Part shown: positions 1 to 8,586 of the stretch, one piece after another
How positions within the stretch are numbered: the first letter of the stretch is position 1
How the letters are laid out: each line of letters starts with the position of its first letter
From: Aporhodopirellula aestuarii
Lineage (GTDB): Bacteria; Planctomycetota; Planctomycetia; Pirellulales; Pirellulaceae
Length of the DNA stretch: 64,000 bases
Reading direction: 5' to 3'
Assembly: GCF_023701485.1 (NCBI RefSeq)
Contig: NZ_JAMQBK010000060.1
Location: 490,914 to 554,913, forward strand
The notes under the pieces: generated by a model
Database searches by the model: none
What the model was told of the DNA's origin: nothing
The model's input: the letters and a program-made list of their open reading frames with translations, nothing else
Position numbers and translations under genes: made by a program

Positions 1-2
1 TG

Positions 3-980
3 CTGCGATTGACCGATGCCGACGGCAAGGAAGTTGCATTCAATGACGACTACGAAGACCTGACACAGGCGTTGCAGACTCACCATGCGGATTCCCATTT
101 GTCGACAACATTGGCGGGAGGCCGTGAACACTACTTGCATATTAGTAATGCGCAGTATGACGGGGGTAGCGAGTTCACCTATCGGATTTCGCTGCAGAAA
201 CCTCAACCGTCTTATGAACTCCGTGTCACGCCGTCGAACATCATCGCCAAGCCCGGCCAGAGCGTTCCGATCGACGTTTTTGCAATGCGACAAGACGGAT
301 TCGCTGGCGATATTGAAGTGTCGCTGGTGGACCCACCCGATGGTTTTCGGATCGATGGAAATGTCATTCCAGGAAGCGTTGATCATGTTGCCATGACGCT
401 TTCAGTGGCTGCGTCGATGAAGGTCAACCGGAATAAAGATCCGATCCAATTGGAAATGCAGGGGCAGCCGCGAGGTGGACGCCGCGGCCCCGGATTGATT
501 CGGCCCGCAGTCCCTGCGGAAAACATGATGCAAGCGTTCATTTGGCATCATCTCGTTCCGGTCGAGAACTGGAACGTCGTGATCGATGGGAAGAAGGGGG
601 CGCGGATGCCGTTTGACTATGGAGCATCAGCAACCTCCGTCACGTTAAATTTGAGCGAGAAAGCTTGGATACCGATCATTCCAGACTCAAAGAATTTTGA
701 TCCGGAGATCATCTTTGTGGATGTCGCCGACCCGATCAGCGGAATCACCGCGAAGGTGGTCAAGACACGCACCGGAAACTATGCCATTGAGCTAGTCGTC
801 GACAATGAATCGATTGCCGAGGACAAGCAATTCAAACCGGGCGACCGAGGCAATCTGCTGCTGAGCGTCTACAAGGAAGTCACCGCCAAGCCGACCGAAG
901 ACAATCCTGCGCCCACGCCGAGACGAAATAGCTACGGTTATCTGCCTGCGATGCCGTTTGAAATTTCGAAAAATCGCTGA
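3..980 (+). CDS. PPC-domain exported protein, C-terminal part (5' end outside window)
   Basis: The frame is open to the left edge, so this is the tail of a longer protein; the first TTG inside the window is not a believable start. The first 65 or so residues (acidic DDY stretch, GGREHYLHISN, then a FTYRISLQ strand) match a bacterial pre-peptidase C-terminal (PPC) beta-sandwich. The rest is beta-rich, with repeated Ig-like strands (VTPSNIIAKPGQSVPI), and has no enzyme motif. In planctomycetes such proteins are usually large and exported; that localisation is inferred because the N-terminus is missing. It ends convergent with the exonuclease gene, 69 bases away. Function unknown. Confidence 0.7.
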   Translation: MRLTDADGKEVAFNDDYEDLTQALQTHHADSHLSTTLAGGREHYLHISNAQYDGGSEFTYRISLQKPQPSYELRVTPSNIIAKPGQSVPIDVFAMRQDGFAGDIEVSLVDPPDGFRIDGNVIPGSVDHVAMTLSVAASMKVNRNKDPIQLEMQGQPRGGRRGPGLIRPAVPAENMMQAFIWHHLVPVENWNVVIDGKKGARMPFDYGASATSVTLNLSEKAWIPIIPDSKNFDPEIIFVDVADPISGITAKVVKTRTGNYAIELVVDNESIAEDKQFKPGDRGNLLLSVYKEVTAKPTEDNPAPTPRRNSYGYLPAMPFEISKNR

Positions 981-1049
981 GGATGTACGGGCTGCGAGAT
1001 GATCGCAGGTGCACGATATGCCCTTTCAATAACACGTTTTTTTACACGG

Positions 1050-1979
1050 CTAAGTCGCAGCCTCGTCTTTTTTGGCGGGTTTCTCTTCCGAAGCCTGCGG
1101 TGGTGCCGGTGGAGCATCCGTTTCGTGCTCTGTTGGCAGAACGGTTGCGGCGGCGAGTGCCTCGTCTTCATCGGGTTGCCAGGGGTTTTTCCACTCTGAC
1201 CAGTGGTCCATGTAGTCCGAACAGGCTTGGCAAGTCTGTGCCTGACACTCGATCCATTCTCGCGCCTGTTGGATGAGTTTGGTTTCATCGGCGAGACTCA
1301 AGCGACCAGTCATCACCATGCAGCGCAGAAATACAAAGTACGTATCGAGCACGTCGCAGCGGCAGTAGTCGCTGATCGCTTTGAGATCACCGCGGTCATA
1401 ATAGGCTTGGACTTGATCACCGCTGAGCCCCATCTTGCCGGGTTTACCCAAAGATTGGGCGGCTAGGTTGAGCCCGCCGTTAAAACGTGCGGCTGAGAAG
1501 TTAGTCAGCAGTTCTTGCAAATCGAGATGCGATCCCGTGCTAAATCGATTGCGGCGAGATTTGTATCCACTGTCATCGAACCATTTTGGCACCGACAACC
1601 CGAATCGGAACGCCGCGAGTTCCATCAATGGGATGTCAAACGATCGTCCGTTGAAAGTCACCCACTGCGGCATGTTGTAGACCTCCCAGCCGTGCCAGAA
1701 GTGCTTGGTCATGACATGCGGGCGGAAGTGCGGTTCGTCGAGCGATTTGATATCGAGGAGACGAAAGTCAGCCGTGACCTTCGCAATCACGACCGAAATC
1801 GGAACCATGAAGGTGTGCGGAATGAACGTCGATCCGGTTTGTTCCAATCGTTCGGCTTGGTATTTGGCAATCGCCTCATCGGGAGTCAATTTTTCGTCGG
1901 GATAGCGAACCGCGGAGATGAGCTCCCCATCGGCGATGCTCTCCACGTCGAAAATTAAATGGGCAACGGCATCACTCAT
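1050..1979 (-). CDS. PolB-like 3'-5' exonuclease (DEDD superfamily)
   Basis: A 309-residue protein of the predicted PolB-exonuclease-like family. The DEDD exonuclease signatures are visible: FDVES (DxE) about ten residues from the start, FNGRSFDIPLM (second Asp motif) in the middle, and YCRCDVLDTY (last Asp motif) later. The C-terminal 60 residues are charged and Pro/Ala-rich (PPAPPQASEEKPAKKDE), probably a disordered tail. I chose the ATG at 1979 because a GAGGAA ribosome site lies just upstream and the conserved domain begins at once; the frame stays open for 36 more codons without homology-like sequence. A role in DNA repair or nucleic-acid turnover follows from the family; the substrate is unknown. 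Confidence 0.85.
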   Translation of the reverse strand: MSDAVAHLIFDVESIADGELISAVRYPDEKLTPDEAIAKYQAERLEQTGSTFIPHTFMVPISVVIAKVTADFRLLDIKSLDEPHFRPHVMTKHFWHGWEVYNMPQWVTFNGRSFDIPLMELAAFRFGLSVPKWFDDSGYKSRRNRFSTGSHLDLQELLTNFSAARFNGGLNLAAQSLGKPGKMGLSGDQVQAYYDRGDLKAISDYCRCDVLDTYFVFLRCMVMTGRLSLADETKLIQQAREWIECQAQTCQACSDYMDHWSEWKNPWQPDEDEALAAATVLPTEHETDAPPAPPQASEEKPAKKDEAAT

Positions 1980-2209
1980 CGGATTCGATTCCTCGGATTC
2001 AACCCACACGGAATTACTTATGCAAGCAAATCCTAGCATATTTGGGTCGATCCAAAACGGACCCGACGCCATCCGATGCCGATACACCGCAATCGATTGA
2101 AAACGACGGTGGCATTGGGGTGAATCGAGCGAGCGCGAAAGGCGGAAAACATTTCTTCTCCGCCGTTTTACAGTTGCGTTTGGAAGCTAGGTCTCGCAAG
2201 CAGACGGGC

Positions 2210-3577
2210 TCATACCAAGGGTGTCTGGCCGGGAATGGCATGTCCGGAAGACGGTGGAAAACTGTCGGCATCCAGGTTTTTGGGAAAGAGATTGAGTTTT
2301 GATTTTTCGGTTACGAAATCCCACGTCACTCGTTGACCGGTGTAGGCCGCCAGTCGCCCCATCACGGCGGTCAGTGAACTTTCGGCGGTATCCTTCAATT
2401 CGACGATCGGTTTGCCAGTGACAATCGAATCGACAAGGTCTTTGTGTTCTTGTCGGTAAGCGTCCGAGATGCTCCCCTTGGCCGACCAAACCTCATTGCC
2501 TTTGCGATCGACGATCCGCGAGCCACCGCTCATCGCGGCGATGTGCATGGTCGCCTCGGTGCCATAGATCACGCTTCCGTTATCGCCTTTTGTACGTGGG
2601 ATTTGTCGACACATGAACGAGAGGATGCGATCGCCAGGATATTGATAATCGATCGACATGCTATCCCACATTTCGCTGGTTTCGGGGCGCGTGAATCGAC
2701 CTCCCGAACCGTATGCCGTTTCGGGGGGCGAGCCCATAATCCAGTTGAGCGTGTCGATGTTGTGGACCGCTTGCTCGGTGATTTGGTCGCCTGACAACCA
2801 AATGAAATGCATCCAGTTATCGAGTTGATAATCCAGTTCGCTCATTCCCGGTTGGCGATTCTTGAACCAAATGGAATTGGAGCAATATCGCGTCGTCGCA
2901 CTGACGATATCGCCGATCGCACCGCTGCGGATTTGTTCAACGGCTTGAACATAGTTGGTTTGTCGGCGGTATTGCGTCCCCGTCACGATAGCCGTTCCAT
3001 TGGCGACCGCACGATCGTGCGCGGCCAAGCAAATTCGAAAGCCCGCCGGGTCAACGCAAGTCGGTTTTTCGGCGAAAACATGCTTGCCGGCATCAACGGC
3101 TTCGGCAATGTGATAGGGCCGGAAACCCGGTGACGTGGTGAGCAACACGAGATCGACGTCGGGGTCTTCGAGGATCCGTTTGTAAGCGTCGAGACCTTCG
3201 TACATCTTATTGTCCGCGACGTCGACTTTCGCTCCATGACGACCGCTCATCGCCCGGCGAGTGTTCTCGCACTTTTGCAATTTGAGATCGGCGAGTGCAA
3301 CCAGTTTGACGTTGTCGTTGATGGACATCGAATCGTTCAACGCGCCCGTGCCGCGTCCGCCGCACCCGATCAATGCCATGCGAATCGGTTCACGTGAATC
3401 CGAGGGAGTTGATTCGGATGTGTGTACCGCAAGCTGATCGTCGGCGGCTAGTCGCGACGAAACGGAAAGCGTCGCGGCAGTCGCTGCTGTGGAAGCGATA
3501 CCGTTTTGAAGAAAATTCCGACGGCTGTTGTGCTTTTCCGAAGGCGAGATGGAGTTGGGGTTGGACTGGGAGGACAT
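2210..3577 (-). CDS. Tat-exported Gfo/Idh/MocA oxidoreductase
   Basis: 455 residues. A twin-arginine signal (SRRNFLQNG at about residues 18-26, then an Ala/Ser/Thr-rich stretch) predicts folded export by Tat. The Rossmann motif MALIGCGGRGTGA follows near residue 67, and AEKPTCVDP supplies the catalytic-loop EKP lysine typical of the Gfo/Idh/MocA family. These enzymes oxidise or reduce sugars and inositols with NAD(P); exported, Tat-dependent paralogues are numerous in planctomycetes and their substrates are mostly unknown. The gene lies 163 bases downstream of hpnE on the same strand, but nothing ties it to squalene synthesis. Confidence 0.9.
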   Translation of the reverse strand: MSSQSNPNSISPSEKHNSRRNFLQNGIASTAATAATLSVSSRLAADDQLAVHTSESTPSDSREPIRMALIGCGGRGTGALNDSMSINDNVKLVALADLKLQKCENTRRAMSGRHGAKVDVADNKMYEGLDAYKRILEDPDVDLVLLTTSPGFRPYHIAEAVDAGKHVFAEKPTCVDPAGFRICLAAHDRAVANGTAIVTGTQYRRQTNYVQAVEQIRSGAIGDIVSATTRYCSNSIWFKNRQPGMSELDYQLDNWMHFIWLSGDQITEQAVHNIDTLNWIMGSPPETAYGSGGRFTRPETSEMWDSMSIDYQYPGDRILSFMCRQIPRTKGDNGSVIYGTEATMHIAAMSGGSRIVDRKGNEVWSAKGSISDAYRQEHKDLVDSIVTGKPIVELKDTAESSLTAVMGRLAAYTGQRVTWDFVTEKSKLNLFPKNLDADSFPPSSGHAIPGQTPLV

Positions 3578-3740
3578 GGCTGAGCTCTGGGAGGTGGGGA
3601 GGGAGGGCAGGACTGTCGATGGCGCGAAGGATTGCGGGCGAACGCCAGGTTTCTCTGCGACACAATCCGATCACGTCGAACGGTCCCATCCCATTCTATT
3701 CGCAATAGCAGACGCGATGTTCTGATGACGTTTTGGAGAG

Positions 3741-5246
3741 TCAGTCGCGGATGCAAAGTCTTGCAAGCCATCTTCGCTGCAGACCTGGTAATACGCATGA
3801 GAAGGCTGCTGGTGTCCCGTCATCGTTGAATTGGCCCAGTACCGACTCTGCGGCTAGCCGACCGCTGATCGTGGCCCCTTCCATCGTCCCGGGCCAGCCC
3901 GTTTGCACGTAATCGCCCGCGAGGTGCAACCACGGGAGAGGCGTTTGCGTCACCGGGCGTTGCGTGTCGAAGGCCGGCGTCACACTGTAGACGGCGGCGG
4001 GGTCCGTCACCACTCGCGAATTCAGAAGCACGGCATCGTTCGCGTTGGGAAACGCCTGACGCAGTTCGTCAATGACCTGGTCGATCAAGATCTCCTTTGG
4101 TTCGTCGCTCAGCCGATGTCGGCCGCTAATGACGATTTGATGATAGTGACCCGCAGCGGGGTTTTGGGGATCGAGTCCGTGATGAAACAACCAATGTGCT
4201 GTCGTGCCCACCATCACGACGTGGCGGTGGGTCGTTAAACTGCGATCAAACCACAGGTGCAACCCGGTAATGGGCGACTGCAAAACCGACCCGAGTGTGT
4301 CGGCGAGTGATCGTTGCCAAGATCCGACTGTTTCGGGTTCATCACGAACGGTGATCGCATCAATCAATCGCGATGCGGCACGCCATGACGTTGCCAAAAT
4401 CACATGGTCGACGTCGAGGCATTCTCCGTCTCCCACCGTCACCCTGGCTCGCGGTGAGGACGACGACTGCTCGAGAGTTTGGATGTTTCGCACGGACGTT
4501 TGGAGCCGCACATCCACACCACGCTTGCGAAGTACCGAGATCAATCGTTCTCCGAATATTTGCGAAAGCGGCTCGTTCGGCACCCACACGTCGCTGGCTC
4601 CTTGGACGCTGGCAAATCCGTCGATCATGACTTTGCGGGCCGCTGCCATGGAGACGCGTTGGGGAACATCACCGAGTGCGCTGACTAGAATCACATCCCA
4701 AAATCGCTGGCGAGTTTCTGCGTCTTGTCCGTGATCGGCCAGCCACCTGGCGGCGGTGACGTCAGCCAGATCGGCTTCGCTCGTTCGCATCAGCGACCAC
4801 AGGCCGCGACGAACGCTCAGTTTTTGTCTCCACGTTAAGTAACGCAGTCCGGATAGCGCGGAGTTGAGGTGCAAGGGGGCGGGTAGGAACCGGTTCGCTC
4901 GAAACGGCGAAATGCCTGTCGCCGGATGATAAAAACTGAGTTCGTCGTAGCGTGTAAAGCAATCTGTTAGGCCGGCTTCGTCGATCAAATCGATGAAGTT
5001 GGTACAGCATCCCATCGCGACGTGTTGGCAATAGTCTGCCGTTGCACCGGAGACGGGATCGGTAAACGAGCCGGCGCGGCCGCCAGTGGCTTTGCGAGAT
5101 TCCAATAGGATCACCTCGAAGCGAGGCGACTGCGGATCACGCGATGCGATGCGAGACAACGCCATCGCGGCGGACAACCCCGCGATGCCGCCGCCGATGA
5201 TGGCAACGCGCGAGCGCGGCGTGGATTGCCTGTGATCGTCACTCAC
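3741..5246 (-). CDS. hpnE: hydroxysqualene dehydroxylase HpnE
   Basis: 501 residues. The N-terminal FAD-binding motif VAIIGGGIAGLSAAMAL is followed by ESRKATGGRAGSF, as in the amine-oxidase/phytoene-desaturase superfamily. The HpnE assignment rests on the YCQHVAMGCCTNF segment and above all on position: third gene after hpnC and hpnD, overlapping hpnD by 4 bases (ATGA). In this pathway HpnE reduces hydroxysqualene to squalene. A carotenoid desaturase is the alternative, but the two upstream synthase-like genes and the absence of crt genes here favour HpnE. Confidence 0.88.
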   Translation of the reverse strand: MSDDHRQSTPRSRVAIIGGGIAGLSAAMALSRIASRDPQSPRFEVILLESRKATGGRAGSFTDPVSGATADYCQHVAMGCCTNFIDLIDEAGLTDCFTRYDELSFYHPATGISPFRANRFLPAPLHLNSALSGLRYLTWRQKLSVRRGLWSLMRTSEADLADVTAARWLADHGQDAETRQRFWDVILVSALGDVPQRVSMAAARKVMIDGFASVQGASDVWVPNEPLSQIFGERLISVLRKRGVDVRLQTSVRNIQTLEQSSSSPRARVTVGDGECLDVDHVILATSWRAASRLIDAITVRDEPETVGSWQRSLADTLGSVLQSPITGLHLWFDRSLTTHRHVVMVGTTAHWLFHHGLDPQNPAAGHYHQIVISGRHRLSDEPKEILIDQVIDELRQAFPNANDAVLLNSRVVTDPAAVYSVTPAFDTQRPVTQTPLPWLHLAGDYVQTGWPGTMEGATISGRLAAESVLGQFNDDGTPAAFSCVLPGLQRRWLARLCIRD

Positions 5247-6259
5247 GGATTCGTCTCGGCCGGTGCCGTTTGCGAATCGCGAGGATCACGTCCGAATTCC
5301 ACCGGTGGGATCGGCAGTCTTCGGTACAGCGGACCGACAAAATGTCGCGAAACGATTCCGATTCGCTCCGTCATTCCCAGTGAAACGCGGCGTTGGACGA
5401 TCGCGTCAGGGTCTTCGGCGATGCGTTGCAACAACGCCCGGTACGTCCTCCACATCATGCTAAACATCGGTCGCCCGGCATCGTCGAGCGAGTCCCAGAC
5501 TCGCCATCCTGAATCGAACAGTTCCGAAGCGCGGCGGGTTTCATCGAGGATCAAACATCGCAATCGCGCATCACGACGCGGGTGCAGCAGGTCGTCTTCG
5601 TCGAGGCCGTGTTGTTCGTAGTGTTGTCGTGGCAAGTAAATCCGGCCGCGGGAGGCGTCTTCGGAAACGTCTCTGAGGATGTTGGTTAATTGAAAGGCAA
5701 GACCACAGTCGACAGCCGCTTGTTTTGGCAGTGGCGAGCGGAAACCCCAGATATACAAACACGCGATTCCGACCGCCGACGCGACGAGATAACAGTAGTG
5801 TTCGAGTTGTTCGAAGGTGTCAAAGCGGTTCTTTTGTTGATCGGCGAGCACGCCGTCGACGATTTCCAAAAGATAGCGCGACGGGATCAAGTAACGGTCC
5901 GATGCATGACGCAGTGCGGGCATGATTTCGCGGGCCCGCCCGGCTAAGTCGACTGACGTGTTTGCCGACAGTTCTTCGAGTCCTTCGGCGAGGCGAAGCT
6001 CGCCATCGGCTTCGCCGATCAGATTCATTGCGGTGGTTTGACGCCACCAGTCCAGCCACCGACGTCGCAGCAGGATCGGTTCGTTGCAATCGCCGAGGTC
6101 ATCGGTGACGCGTGCGAACGCGTACAAGGCCGACATCGCATCACGTTGCTCACGCGGCAGCAACCAGAACGAGCGATAGAAACTGCTGCCGCTCCGCCGC
6201 GAGATTCGTTTGACCGCGGCATAGCTCTTGGCTACCTCTTTGCGTTTGATCGAATTCAT
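5243..6259 (-). CDS. hpnD: presqualene diphosphate synthase HpnD
   Basis: 338 residues of the trans-isoprenyl diphosphate head-to-head synthase family. The two Asp-rich substrate/Mg motifs are intact: DDLGD at residues 53-57 and NILRDVSED near 193-201, the latter followed by SRGRIYLP. HpnD joins two farnesyl diphosphates to presqualene diphosphate. It overlaps hpnC upstream and hpnE downstream by 4 bases each, implying translational coupling. HpnC and HpnD are paralogues; I gave HpnD to this one from its closer likeness to phytoene-synthase-type sequences and its position next to hpnE. Swapped names would not change the pathway. Confidence 0.88.
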   Translation of the reverse strand: MNSIKRKEVAKSYAAVKRISRRSGSSFYRSFWLLPREQRDAMSALYAFARVTDDLGDCNEPILLRRRWLDWWRQTTAMNLIGEADGELRLAEGLEELSANTSVDLAGRAREIMPALRHASDRYLIPSRYLLEIVDGVLADQQKNRFDTFEQLEHYCYLVASAVGIACLYIWGFRSPLPKQAAVDCGLAFQLTNILRDVSEDASRGRIYLPRQHYEQHGLDEDDLLHPRRDARLRCLILDETRRASELFDSGWRVWDSLDDAGRPMFSMMWRTYRALLQRIAEDPDAIVQRRVSLGMTERIGIVSRHFVGPLYRRLPIPPVEFGRDPRDSQTAPAETNP

Positions 6260-7305
6260 GGTGTTCCCTCACCTGCTACTTTGGCGTGGTTCGCCATTCT
6301 TCGTTGACGGTCGCCGGGCGAGGCTTTGCGCAGTAATGCGCGAGCGAACAGGTAGGCCTGTTTACCTTTACTGACCGTCGGCCGGCGGCGCAGCACATCG
6401 CAATCGATTCGCTCGATCGCGTCAAGCGTCGCAAGACCTCCGTGAATGAACAGTTCGATGTCGGCGGCTAACCATTTTGGCAACTTCGCCGGTAACGTGC
6501 GGCCTCGTTCGAAACGCTCTCGCGTGCGCGCACACTGCGAGGCGATCGCGTCGCGAAAGCAACGTGGCGTGGATTGGCCGGTCTTGATGGTTTGCTCGAT
6601 CAAGGTCTCGTCAAATCCGTGATCAGTCATGACTGTCGCGGGCAGATAAATTCGTCCGATCGCGTAGTCACGTGCGACGTCTTGCCAAAAATTTGCGAGT
6701 TGCAATGCCGTGCATATTTCGTCGCTCAACCGGACGTTCTCATCCGAGTCGCTCTCGCCCATCGCGAGGACCAATCGCCCGACAGGGTTCGCCGAACGGG
6801 CACAGTACTTCAGCAGCGAGTCTTCGTCGTGATAGCGGTGCACGGTTTGGTCTTGCACAAATGCATCGAGCAGATCGTCGAACGGTTGTCGCGGCAATCG
6901 GAATTGGCGGATCGTGTCCGCCAGCGCGATGAACAGCCCCTCCACATTCTGATCGTCGTAAATGCGAGCGAGGCAATCGCGATATTTGGCCAGCGATGCA
7001 CTCGCCACCGCGGCCGATTCGGATTCGTCGGCCAGATCGTCCGCGGTCCGGCAGAACGCGTAAACATCGAAGAACGGTTGCCTCATTCGCCGTGGTAACA
7101 ACAGGCTGCCGACCAGAAAATTCTCGTAGTGAGATCGCGCGATGTCTCGGCACTGCCGCCTCGATGCGGCGAGCTGCGAGACGGTTGGTCCAGCTGAGGT
7201 TGTGGCGGGAGGGGGGAGGCTCACGAGGATTGCGTTGTCTGCCAAATGGGGAAGTACGCCAATGTTGGAAATTCGAGGGGCCGATGGAGGTACGCAGTGG
7301 GCCAC
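6256..7305 (-). CDS. hpnC: hydroxysqualene synthase HpnC
   Basis: 349 residues from a GTG start. The first Asp-rich motif DDLADE is at residues 89-94 and the second, NFWQDVARD, at 205-213, followed by GRIYLP; all catalytic aspartates are present. In the HpnCDE route HpnC converts presqualene diphosphate to hydroxysqualene. The first 45 or so residues are Pro/Ala-rich and not family-like; the conserved part begins around CRDIARSHYENF, so the true start may lie up to 40 codons inside. First gene of the hpnCDE operon, divergent from ispH with about 160 bases between them, which should hold both promoters. Confidence 0.88.
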   Translation of the reverse strand: MAHCVPPSAPRISNIGVLPHLADNAILVSLPPPATTSAGPTVSQLAASRRQCRDIARSHYENFLVGSLLLPRRMRQPFFDVYAFCRTADDLADESESAAVASASLAKYRDCLARIYDDQNVEGLFIALADTIRQFRLPRQPFDDLLDAFVQDQTVHRYHDEDSLLKYCARSANPVGRLVLAMGESDSDENVRLSDEICTALQLANFWQDVARDYAIGRIYLPATVMTDHGFDETLIEQTIKTGQSTPRCFRDAIASQCARTRERFERGRTLPAKLPKWLAADIELFIHGGLATLDAIERIDCDVLRRRPTVSKGKQAYLFARALLRKASPGDRQRRMANHAKVAGEGTP

Positions 7306-7467
7306 AAAAACCCGTGAAAACCGAGAAACGGATGGCTCAGGAGGATCATCCGTTGGACGGGCCCGCAGGTCTGCGGTTATTCTACCGCGTCGGCGATCTT
7401 TCGAGTTGCCCCCGCGAAAAACCTTTGTTTGCTATTCATTTTTGTCCCTGACGCGTTTGACTGTTTT

Positions 7468-8415
7468 ATGAAGATCATTTTGGCCGCTCCCCGTGGATTC
7501 TGTGCGGGCGTACACATGGCGATCGATTCGCTCGCTCTCACGCTGCAGAAATTCGGACCGCCGGTCTACGTCTACCACGAGATCGTCCACAACCAGCATG
7601 TGGTGAACGAGTTTCAGGGCAAGGGTGCCGTGTTCGTGAACTCGATCGACGAGGTTCCAATGGGCAGCGTACTGATGTTTTCCGCTCACGGGGTATCGCC
7701 AGAAATTCGTCAAGCGGCGAAGGAGCGAGAATTGTTCGCGATCGACGCCACCTGTCCGCTGGTCACGAAAGTGCATCTCGAGGCGATCAAATACGCCAAA
7801 GCGGGGTACACAATCATTTTGATCGGACACGAGGGCCACGACGAAGTGCTCGGCACGATGGGCGAAGCCCCCGAAGCGATCGTGTTGGTCGAAGACGAAG
7901 CGGGCGTCGATGCGTTGGAGTTTCCGGCCGGCACCCGATTGGCATATCTGACCCAGACAACGCTGAGCGTGGATGACGCCAATCGTGTGATCTCGCGGCT
8001 TCGTAGTCGGTTTCCCGAAATCGAAAGTCCTCCAAAAGACGATATCTGTTACGCGACCCAAAACCGCCAGGAGGCTGTTCGCAAACTCAGCGATGAGGCC
8101 GATGTGGTGGTGGTTCTCGGCAGCCAGAACAGCAGCAACAGCCAACGACTGCGAGAACTCGCCGCCGAGAAGGGGCAACGAGCGTACTTGGTCGACGGGC
8201 CGCAAGATCTTTCGGAAGAACTGTTCAACGCCGATGACACGGTCTTGATCACCGCCGGCGCGAGTGCACCGGAGTCGGTCGTTCAGTCCGCGATCGATTG
8301 GCTGCAAGCAACCTTTAACGCTTCCGTCGAACCGCGTGAGGTCCGCAAGGAAGACGTTCGCTTCCCGCTGCCCAAACCGCTGCGAGCCTACGCGAAAGAG
8401 GTCAACGCAGGCTAA
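7468..8415 (+). CDS. ispH: 4-hydroxy-3-methylbut-2-enyl diphosphate reductase IspH (LytB)
   Basis: 315 residues, the usual length. The three cysteines that bind the catalytic iron-sulfur cluster are recognisable: Cys12 in APRGFCAGV, one in DATCPLVTKVH and one in DDICYATQNRQ. GHEGHDEVLG and SSNSQRL are also family signatures. The enzyme makes IPP and DMAPP from HMBPP, the last step of the MEP pathway. I chose the ATG at 7468 because it places MKIILAAPRGFC at the N-terminus as in other LytB proteins. Its divergent neighbours hpnCDE consume isoprenoid precursors, so the block links supply to squalene output. Confidence 0.96.
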   Translation: MKIILAAPRGFCAGVHMAIDSLALTLQKFGPPVYVYHEIVHNQHVVNEFQGKGAVFVNSIDEVPMGSVLMFSAHGVSPEIRQAAKERELFAIDATCPLVTKVHLEAIKYAKAGYTIILIGHEGHDEVLGTMGEAPEAIVLVEDEAGVDALEFPAGTRLAYLTQTTLSVDDANRVISRLRSRFPEIESPPKDDICYATQNRQEAVRKLSDEADVVVVLGSQNSSNSQRLRELAAEKGQRAYLVDGPQDLSEELFNADDTVLITAGASAPESVVQSAIDWLQATFNASVEPREVRKEDVRFPLPKPLRAYAKEVNAG

Positions 8416-8586
8416 ATCGAGCGACCCGTAACGCATGTCAGTGGCCGCCATTGGCGTCGTATCGCCCTCTTTCGATGCCTCGGCTAGTCGACCAGGGGGC
8501 GAACCCGGTAGGTTGCTTAAAATCTTGGACGAGCCTGCGATTCTCGTCCTTTCCCCGCCTGATTCCAGCATACCGAGAGTTTTCAC

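Noticed and set aside
992..1044. Terminator after the PPC-domain gene
   Set aside because: A 6-base stem (CTGCGA/TCGCAG) exists, but the T run at about 1036-1042 is too far away to make an intrinsic terminator.
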